Positions 57,283 to 64,000 of a stretch of DNA of 64,000 nucleotides are shown here, in pieces. The translations under genes were made by a program, and so were the position numbers. This stretch comes from UBA6164 sp964527325 (GTDB taxonomy: Bacteria > Patescibacteriota > Gracilibacteria > BD1-5 > UBA6164): NCBI GenBank assembly GCA_964527325.1, contig CAZGNU010000001.1:40535-104534 (forward strand). The letters run 5' to 3'. How positions within the stretch are numbered: the first letter of the stretch is position 1; each line of letters begins with the position of its first letter. The notes under the pieces were generated by a model, which had not been told where the DNA came from, searched no databases, and saw only the letters and a program-made list of their open reading frames with translations.

Positions 57283-60200
57283 TTATAAAAAGTATGTATT
57301 ATCTCTTTTTATAAATGCAGGTCTTGTTCACTCAAGTATATTTTGTAATTCACCATTTATCTTAGGATTCTCAATTGATCAAGAATAAAAAGTAAATTCA
57401 TTTTCATTATTTTTCTTATTTAAATTAACATAAATCACTTGTTCTGCATCACCTCAAATAGCTAAGTTTGGATTATGAGTAACAATAACTATTTGTCTTC
57501 TTTTTTTTGCATTTTTTATAAATCTAGAAAGCATATTATAAACACTTTGATTATCTAGATTATCTTCTGGTTGATCAATAATCAATGGGATATTCTCTTT
57601 ATCTATAAGTAAATAAAATATTAACAATAATGTTCATCTTTCTCATGGTGAAAGTTCATATATTTGCTTTCACATCATTTTTAGTTGGTACTCAGGTGTT
57701 ATATAGTCCAGACTGTATAGAAAATCATAGAAGGATTGAATATCTTTTACTTGATCAATAATATTCTTCTCTTCATTATTTCAATTCTCTCTTTTATCAT
57801 GCTCAAGTGCCCTAATTATACTTTTTATAATATCAATAACATCATTTATGTCATTGAAATCTTTGTATTGAAGAATCTCCCCCATTGCTTTAGTTCAGAA
57901 TTCTCATCAATAAAATGTTCAGGCTTTCCCTTGATTAATATAACCTAATATTTTATCTCATAAATTTTTTTCTGCTCTAATTCAAACATCCACTTCTACA
58001 GTATATTCTTTTAATGCTATCTGTTCATTTGATAGTTTATCATCTATTGGTTTTTTAAATCATTGATATAACGAAACAATACTTTTCTTTTCTTCATAAA
58101 TATCCTTTGTTAATTCCTTCCTTTTATCTATTAATTTTTTTAATTCAGGAATTAAAGCAATTTTAATATATTTTAACTCTTCTTCAAAATATATTTTTGT
58201 ATTATGTTTATCTTTATTTCCCTTATGAAAACAGATCTCATTATTTATCCTCTTTTTTTCTACTTCGTACTCATGCTTCTTTTTTTCCTCTGTAGAGAGT
58301 TCCTTTTCTATTGTCTTAATCTCATTTAGAGTATGTTCTTTTTTTACAACAAGGCTATTTTTTAGAATAGATTTTTTATTTTCACATTCAAGTACTTCAA
58401 TTTTCACAGATGATAATAATAAGTTCTCTATGTTTTGTATCTCGTTTTTTTTCTTAAAAATAATATTTTCTAATTTATCTATTTTTATTTCTTTGGGATA
58501 AATGTCTCTTTCACTTATTCAGAATTTATTAAATACTTCTTTATCTTCATTAATTGATTCATCTAGTGATTCTTTTAGTCTTATATATTTTTCTAAGAGA
58601 TTTTCTAACTGAACTAAATCTTTCTTAATAATTAAAAGATTCTCTTCTTCTTGAGATATTAATTTTTCCTCAGTAAGTAATTGAGTATTTAATTTATCTA
58701 ATTTTTTATTAAAACCTTCTCATTCTTTTTGATTTTCACTCTCTTTATCCTTATTATATTCTTTATCTAAATCTTTCAGACTTTTTTCTAATAATTGAAT
58801 TTCTTCATTTTTTACATTTAATTTATTTTCAATAACTTTTATATAGTCAGGGTGTCTCTTCCCTTCTAATTCAATAATATTTCCATTTAATATCTTAAGT
58901 TCTGATTTTATTTTATCAATATTACCATTTATTGATTTCATTTTATACTTTAATAGTTCATCAAAACTTCATAGTCACAATTTATCACTATTATCCAAAT
59001 ATCTATACACAACATTTTCAAGAGTTGTAGTTAATTTACTTTTTGTATCTCAAGACTGGTTGTAAATTTCATTTGCTATAGATTCAAAGTAACTTTGGGG
59101 TAAATATCTAACTTCCTCATCAGAAAACGGATCTATTTCATCGTTTAAATTAGAAGTAGATTTATTACCAGACTCCCATAATAATTCTCACTCAAAATGT
59201 CTAGCTAAATTCCTTGCCTTAAATTTTTTTGAGTGTAAAAAAGAAAATTTATCACTATTTTGAGCATTTCATAAAAATCAAATAATATCAGCAATAGCAC
59301 TTTTTCAGCTTCACTTATTTCAGATAATAGTAACTAATCAACTATTTAATGGTATTTTAACTCAGTTAAACCATTTTCATTTTTTTCAGTCATATCCATC
59401 AATATTAGTTACCCTTAGTTCATGTATATATTTGTCTTTATTTTCTGATACTTGTTTAATAACATCTGGTTTATCTCCAATATACACTCTTTCATTAATT
59501 TCATTAAGAACCTGCACTAAACCATTAAATGTTGGATTAGCTTTAATCCATGTAAATGAGTGTCATATTTTATTAAAATTATCAGTATTATTAGAATAAA
59601 AATGAGCATCACTAAAGTGAAGTAAATTACTGTTTACCTCTTGTTGTTTTAGTTTTTCTTTTCCTTTTAATGCATCTTCTATATTTTCGGATGCAGTGAA
59701 TACAAAGTTAGCTGAATTTATTATTTTTTTCTTATCTACAACAGCTCAATTCCATCTTAAAGACTCCCACTCATTTTTTCATATAGCTGTCAAATACTTT
59801 CAGTTAAAGTATTCCTCTAATACTTTAAGAATTTGTTTTCTATCAAATCTTGCTTGATTAAATCAAATTTCTTGATCACTTCCTTTATCTAAAACAATTG
59901 ATTCATCTTTAAGTTTTTTTCAATAATCTGCAAAACATTGTTTAGAAGTAATAGTAAACTTTTCATCATCATACACTTCAACCTCTAATTTATTTATAAA
60001 ATTTTTCTTTATTTCTTCTACAGTTACATCATCAGAAAATATAACATGAAAATTAATTGATTTTAATTCTTCAGTTCAACCAAATTCCTTTAATCTAAAT
60101 TCAAGAACTGGTAAAATGAGGTTAATTTTATCTAATCTTCAGTTCTTTTTATATTCAAGAATTTTTTCATATCCATCTACCAGACTGTAGTCATTAATTC

Positions 60201-60357
60201 AAATAACCCTATATTCTTCAGGTAAGGCTTCTAAATCTAATATAAACTTTTCCCATATTTCTTCTTTGCTTCATCCATATCATTGGACTATTGAGAAAGG
60301 AGTATGAATGTGTAAATCCCATTTACTCCGTTCTGATCATCTTTTATATTCTCTCAT
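57283..60357 (-). CDS. TrlF-type PHP-domain/SMC-like ATPase (defence)
   Basis: A 1,024-residue protein. The N-terminal PHP domain begins KWDLHIHTPFS (HxH at residues 16-18), the metal site of PHP phosphoesterases. An SMC/ABC-type ATPase follows: Walker A GNKGSGKS at residues 346-353, a coiled-coil arm of about 400 residues (near 450-800), the signature LSPGER at 902-907, then IPLIIDQPEDNLD and IVIVTHN. This domain order matches the TrlF/Ppl family, known as anti-phage systems with a PHP nuclease-like head; some members cleave tRNA. It starts after AGGTG four bases upstream, a rare clear ribosome site here. A sigma-70-like promoter lies upstream. Confidence 0.85.
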
Positions 60358-60390
60358 TCACCTATTAATTACTTTTATAAACTTATTATT

Positions 60391-60418
60391 ATTATACTTA
60401 GTAAACTCAAAAACAAAA
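60391..60418 (-). promoter_or_regulatory. sigma-70-like promoter of the TrlF-type gene
   Basis: TTTTGT (60413-60418), 16 nt ending TTACTAAG, TATAAT (60391-60396) on the - strand, 33 nt before the ATG. Confidence 0.55.
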
Positions 60419-60479
60419 GAAGAAATCACTTAAAGATCTTATTATTGTATTGCTATGTATGAAATATATATAAAAATCC

Positions 60480-61130
60480 TTACAAAGATTTAAAGGATTT
60501 AGTTCTTCATTTAATCAATTTATGTTTTCTTTTAAAGTGGTCTAAGTCATTATAAAATCATTTTTTCTTAGATGAAATATTTTTGAACCAACTAGAAAAC
60601 TCAGGTCAATAACTTTCTATTTTAGTATATGGTAATAAATACCTACCACTTGTTAATATTAGTTTGTTTTCCATATAAAATTTTTCTAAGCTTTTTTTAG
60701 TCCATCTATATGTAGCCTTAGGTAATGATAATCCATTTTTTTCTTTAAAATCATTCATATTTTTATATCAGCTATTTCATCTAGTAATAGCTTGATACCA
60801 TCAATATAACTCATTTGAATATTCTTTTAACTGGTTTGCTGTTATGAGTTTATTATCTTTAACAATTTTATCTATATGTTTGTTATAAATATCATCAATA
60901 ATATTCTTAGTATACTTCTTTTTGATTTCTTTAACTAATCAGTGAGTAATTCTAAAATCTTCTACATTTTCATAACTATCATTGTAATCTCTTACAATAG
61001 CTTGATACCAGTTATAGTATTTATTCCCTAACTTCTTTATTTCTCTATGATTAATTAAATCATTATTAATTGTTAGTATAACTTTATTTTCCAGATAAAA
61101 ATTATCTATACTTTTTTTTGTCCACTTCAT
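60480..61130 (-). CDS. protein of three tandem repeats, relative of 51109 gene
   Basis: A 216-residue basic protein of three units of about 70 residues. Unit 1 starts W-T-K-K-S-I-D-N-F-Y-L-E-N-K-V-I-L-T, unit 3 the near-identical W-T-K-K-S-L-E-K-F-Y-M-E-N-K-L-I-L-T, and unit 2 is more diverged. Each has a later L-x-x-x-x-x-x-Y-x-x-(W/G)(Y/F) block and ends with (D/N)F-x-x-x-x-(G/K)L. The pattern matches the 51109 repeats (W, F(Y/F), L..LG..Y..W, F...L), but the ILP-x-C cysteine is absent. It lies upstream of and parallel to the TrlF-type gene. Nucleic-acid binding is a guess from charge. Confidence 0.72.
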
Positions 61131-61213
61131 ATAACCCCATTACAAATTAATAGATAATTACTATTATATGACTTTTATATTAATATAACATTAATTTTTT
61201 GAAAATAATAAAA

Positions 61214-61243
61214 AAAAGTACTTCCTGTGAGAGAAGTACTTTT
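61214..61243 (-). terminator. intrinsic terminator of the 61247 gene
   Basis: AAAAGTACTTC (61214-61224) and GAAGTACTTTT (61233-61243) form 11-base arms; the - strand continues with T. It lies three bases after the stop of the 34-residue gene. Confidence 0.82.
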
Positions 61244-61246
61244 CTA

Positions 61247-61351
61247 TTAAGAATTAGCCCAGTAGAATATTGATAATACCATAGCACTAAATCCTGCCAT
61301 GAAAATCATAGCTCCTTGAACTAACATTGGTCATGTTACTAATAATTCCAT
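61247..61351 (-). CDS. 34-residue single-helix membrane peptide
   Basis: A 34-residue protein: MELLVTGPMLVQGAMIFMAG..., one hydrophobic segment over most of its length and a short polar end (YWANS). It is below usual gene-finding limits. Two independent signals support it: a CAATTT/TTAGTAG element 41 nt upstream and a strong terminator directly behind. Small membrane peptides can be pore formers, regulators or pilus-machine helpers; which is unknown. Confidence 0.68.
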
Positions 61352-61392
61352 AATATAATAGATAGAAAATAAATTATTATAATGTAATCTTA

Positions 61393-61422
61393 CTACTAAG
61401 AAACAGTCAGGAAGAAAAATTG
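61393..61422 (-). promoter_or_regulatory. CAATTT-17-TTAGTAG promoter element (copy 10)
   Basis: CAATTT (61417-61422), 17 nt, TTAGTAG (61393-61399) on the - strand, 41 nt before the 34-residue gene. Confidence 0.7.
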
Positions 61423-61444
61423 AAATATTAAAACTTTTTAATTT

Positions 61445-62284
61445 TTAGTATTTATAATCAATAAAATAATGAATTTTATTATTTTCTACTTTTCTTATTA
61501 TTTCTAATTGGTTATCTAAGTCTCATTCACTATCTCTGCTATCAAATACAAACTTTGTTCAGTTTCATTTATAATGTTCATCTTCAGTTTTTTCGCTGTA
61601 TTTTCCATTAAGAAATAATGTTTCAATTTGATCATATTTTTCTTCAGTAATTTCCTTTCATTGTTCTACAGAATCTATCATTTTATTTATTTCATCTCTA
61701 TTATCTTGTTTTTCTCATAACACTATACTTACATTTGTATTATAAAACTCTACTTCATCTCAATCTACAAGAAAAAAATCTTGTCATCTTAAATTTCTAA
61801 AACTTGCTACTCCTTTTCATTCTTCAGCTTTTTTTATAAAACCTCACATTCCATCTAAATCTCAATCAGCTTTAATTATTGTTACTAGAGAATCTTCTAT
61901 TATTCATGTATCTCAAATTGTTTTTTCATCAGCTAGTATTTCAAATCTATCTGTAAAGATTTTAAATTGATCATCTCTTCAACCTGCAAAACATGAAACT
62001 GCTAAAAGTCAGTCTCTTTCATGATAATCATATTTAACTACCTCAAAATCATACCTTTTTCAATTTTGAAGTTTTACATTTGTTCCAAACTTTTGTTCAA
62101 AGTCTTCTTTCATTCTTATCTCAAATTTTACTGGAACATTTTTAGAACGAAGAGAATGAATATAGTTATGTTTTTGCTCTCTAGTATTTAAAGTAAGCTT
62201 ACTAGATTGTATCTCCTTTATTTTATCTAGAACCTTAGAAACTTTTTTATCTGCTTTTCATACAGATTTTTTTATATTGTCCAT
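61445..62284 (-). CDS. protein with shared N-terminal module, unknown core
   Basis: A 279-residue acidic soluble protein. Residues 12-30 (DKKVSKVLDKIKEIQSSKL) are the shared N-terminal module after MDNIKKS. The body is a mixed alpha/beta domain with many Gly-Asp turns (VTIIKADGDLDGMGGFIKK, FLVDGDEVEF) and an acidic C-terminal third. I recognise no enzyme motif. It is a single-gene unit under a strong CAATTT/TTAGTAG element 30 nt upstream. Confidence 0.75.
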
Positions 62285-62314
62285 ATATTAGGAATTAAAA
62301 AATAAGTACCTATG

Positions 62315-62344
62315 CTACTAAGAAACAGAGGTACTTATAAATTG
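62315..62344 (-). promoter_or_regulatory. CAATTT-17-TTAGTAG promoter element (copy 11)
   Basis: CAATTT (62339-62344), 17 nt, TTAGTAG (62315-62321) on the - strand, 30 nt before the 62284 start. AAGTACCT/AGGTACTT arms (eight or more pairs) enclose the core, the best hairpin of the set. Confidence 0.72.
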
Positions 62345-62349
62345 AGTTT

Positions 62350-62454
62350 TTATTTATTTTTTAATTCTTTAGCTAAATCTCAAGCATTCTTTTTAATACT
62401 TTCCGATAGCATTGCACTAACTTCATCAATACTGTAATATGCTTTTTTTCTCAT
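62350..62454 (-). CDS. 34-residue charged peptide
   Basis: A 34-residue protein (MRKKAYYSIDEVSAMLSESI...), helical and charged, ending KELKNK, without a membrane segment. On length alone it would be ignored, but a perfect CAATTT/TTAGTAG element lies 30 nt upstream of its ATG, the same distance as for larger genes. Regulator or short effector; unknown. Confidence 0.62.
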
Positions 62455-62484
62455 AGTATATTCTTATAATTTAATTTAAATTTG

Positions 62485-62514
62485 CTACTAAGAAACAGAG
62501 GTAGTAATAAATTG
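62485..62514 (-). promoter_or_regulatory. CAATTT-17-TTAGTAG promoter element (copy 12)
   Basis: CAATTT (62509-62514), 17 nt, TTAGTAG (62485-62491) on the - strand, 30 nt before the 62454 start. It lies seven bases beyond the stop of the next gene. Confidence 0.72.
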
Positions 62515-62520
62515 ATTTAT

Positions 62521-62979
62521 TTATTTAAATTTTTCTAATTGTATTAAAACTTTATTTTTTTCATTATAAAAATCAGACAATAATCAAACTTTTCTACTTT
62601 TATCTATATTTTTAAAATTATTTTCTCTTATCTTGCTTCTATATATATCTATTCAGAATACTAAATATGCTTTATTCTCTCTATCTACTATTGTAAGATC
62701 TGTAGGATATTGTCTTCAATCTCAATTTTTGATAGTAGCCCATTCTTTTTGATAATCTCATAACTCAATAACTAAATTTTTACTCTCTTTTATTGTTTTA
62801 TTTATTTTAATAACTAAATCTAAATCTTTAGGGTATTTTTTTTCAAGAGAACTTCCCCAAAGAAAATGATAATCAATAAATTTGGTATTCTTTTGTATTA
62901 TTTTATCAAATCAAATTGCTTGTTCTATTAGATATTTTTTTGATAATGTTCTCTCTCTATTTATATTTATATTATCCAT
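62521..62979 (-). CDS. nucleotidyltransferase-like protein
   Basis: A 152-residue soluble protein. The segment FLWGSSLEKKYPKDLDLVI (near residue 40) fits the GS-x(8-11)-DxD pattern of minimal (MNT/pol-beta type) nucleotidyltransferases: GS at the helix start and DLD as the metal-binding aspartates. A third acidic residue may be in YPTDLTIVD. Such proteins transfer AMP or other nucleotides, often as antitoxin partners or tRNA-targeting toxins. No HEPN partner is next to it. It starts MDNIN, as some module-bearing proteins do, but lacks the module. The promoter element is 26 nt upstream. Confidence 0.6.
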
Positions 62980-63005
62980 ATATATTCTTAGTAATATTTA
63001 CTAAT

Positions 63006-63035
63006 CTACTAAGAAACAGTAGTATTAATAAATTG
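63006..63035 (-). promoter_or_regulatory. CAATTT-17-TTAGTAG promoter element (copy 13)
   Basis: CAATTT (63030-63035), 17 nt, TTAGTAG (63006-63012) on the - strand, 26 nt before the 62979 start; CTACT/AGTAG arms flank the core. Confidence 0.7.
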
Positions 63036-63122
63036 ACTTATTTAATTTTTAGTCTATATTTACTTTAAATTTTTTCACTTCCTTCAAATCAATTTGTTTT
63101 TATTTCAATTTTTGTATTACAT

Positions 63123-64000
63123 ATGGATATATTATTTTATTCATTACTATTTTTTCTATGATTATTTTTAGGTAATTTGTCTTCTTTAATCATTTTTAGA
63201 TTAAAGTCCTGAACTATTAAATGAAGAAGTAAGTGTATGGATTGCAATAAGTTATTACATTATTTAGATTTAATTCCTCTTATATCTTGGGTTAGAAATA
63301 AAACGAAGTGTAGATATTGTAAGTCTAAAATTAGTAGTATATATCCATTATTGGAAATATCTACATGACTGCTATTTACTTTAATATGAGTCTTTTTAAT
63401 AGATTATAATTTAATTTTTAGTTTTAATTCTTTTGAAATATTTAAATTACTGTTTTGGTTAATTATATGATTTATTTCAATTTTGTATTCTTTCTATGAT
63501 ATATTATTTTTGGAAGTTCATGATGGAATTCTACTTACTGGTATTATTGTAGTTGTTATTTGATTATGATTACAGACTTTAATTAATGATTTATCACTAA
63601 TTAGTACTTTGTCTTCAGGAATAAATAATTTATATATATGAATTTACTCAATTTTAATAACAATTTTAATATTATGATCCTTATATATTATAATGCTAAA
63701 TTGATTGAGTGATTTTCTAGATATATTACTATTAGTTTTTAGTATAATAATTTTATTTTTCTTTATTTATTATTTTAATATTAACATAATTGATATTACT
63801 ATTATAAACTGATTAATATGAGCTCTAATATTTTTTATATTCTTCTATTTACAAATATTAGTTTCTTGATGAAAATGGATGTGATGATGAGATTTAAGAA
63901 TTGGTATATTTGTTTGATTAATACTATGATTGTATTTTTCATTTACATGATTAATGCTTACTTATTTTGTTTGAAGTTTAATATGAATTTCTTTAATATT
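63123..64000 (+). CDS. pilD: prepilin peptidase (PilD/A24 family), 3' end cut
   Basis: At least 292 residues; the window ends inside the gene. After a membrane helix (GNLSSLIIFRLKSG) a zinc-ribbon loop has CMDC (C38, C41) and CRYC (C63, C66), followed by IYPLLEISTG. Two aspartate sites of the A24 protease are seen: SFYDILFLEVHDG and GGGDLRIG (residues 254-257, glycines all TGA). Several more membrane helices follow. The enzyme cuts the leader of type IV prepilins such as the 4250 protein and methylates the new N-terminus. The intervening region is longer than in most relatives, with extra helices. It stands divergent from the 62979 gene. Confidence 0.9.

Noticed and set aside
4880..63035. TTAGTAG element as a riboswitch or hairpin RNA family
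   Set aside because: Some copies have flanking pairing arms, but others (42122, 45644, 50805) do not, whereas the 17-nt spacing to CAATTT is strict; a promoter explains the set better.
1..64000. CRISPR array, tRNA or rRNA genes
   Set aside because: No direct repeats of constant length with regular spacers, and no cloverleaf with a GTTCGA-like T-loop, were seen on either strand.

Overview
The window is very AT-rich DNA in which UGA is read as an amino acid. Almost every real gene is cut into short pieces under the standard code and becomes one long frame when TGA is read as glycine and only TAA and TAG stop. The glycine reading is shown directly by family motifs: the Walker A glycines of a VirB4-type ATPase (92-115), those of a coupling-type ATPase (2364-2387), the GGGD motif of a prepilin peptidase (63882-63893), and the glycines of SSB, Fic, M23, PBP and protein-kinase motifs are TGA codons. 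This is translation code 25, known from Absconditabacteria (SR1) and Gracilibacteria. Such cells are reduced and often host-attached or predatory. I cannot tell the two lineages apart here. All coordinates below use this code.

Layout. 1-4.9 kb (+): end of a VirB4-like ATPase, a TraD/VirD4-like ATPase, a type IV pilin and a membrane-anchored protein. 5.9-10.6 kb (-): an operon with a PrgI/VirB3-like protein and PilC/GspF. 10.7-21.0 kb (+): large exported proteins, one with an EF-hand-like calcium loop. 21.1-31.6 kb (-): a small membrane protein and one uninterrupted frame for a 3,382-residue exported protein. 31.7-38.2 kb: exported and membrane proteins, a protein-kinase-like protein and a paralogue of the 4.9 kb gene. 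38.3-40.6 kb (+): a P-loop (zeta-like) protein and a MESH1/SpoT-type HD hydrolase. 40.6-41.9 kb (-): a divergent sigma-70 family factor. 42.2-50.7 kb (-): M23 peptidase, VirB6-like channel, class A penicillin-binding protein, a VirB4 N-terminus-like protein and SSB. 50.9-55.4 kb: repeat protein, DUF4215-type exported protein and a Fic protein with an unusual repeated leader. 55.5-63.0 kb (-): small proteins, a TrlF-type PHP-ATPase defence protein and a second repeat protein. 63.1 kb to the end (+): prepilin peptidase, cut by the window end.

How the parts fit. The window carries pieces of a type IV pilus (pilin, PilC, PilD), a conjugation-like type IV secretion machine (VirB4, VirD4, PrgI/VirB3, VirB6, M23), wall enzymes and very large surface proteins. 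This suits an epibiont that attaches to another cell and moves proteins or DNA; that role is inference. The most striking feature is a fixed bipartite element (CAATTT, 17 nt, TTAGTAG) found 13 times, mostly 26-41 nt upstream of start codons, including two 34-codon genes. With the unusual sigma factor in the same window, it looks like a dedicated regulon. Second, six otherwise unrelated proteins share an N-terminal module (consensus G-K-x-S-K-V-L-x-x-I-x-x-I-K), which could be a translocation or targeting signal.

No tRNA, rRNA, CRISPR array or insertion sequence was found. No gene-free stretch exceeds about 300 bases; the longest are 41901-42185 and 53781-54048, and both hold regulatory features.
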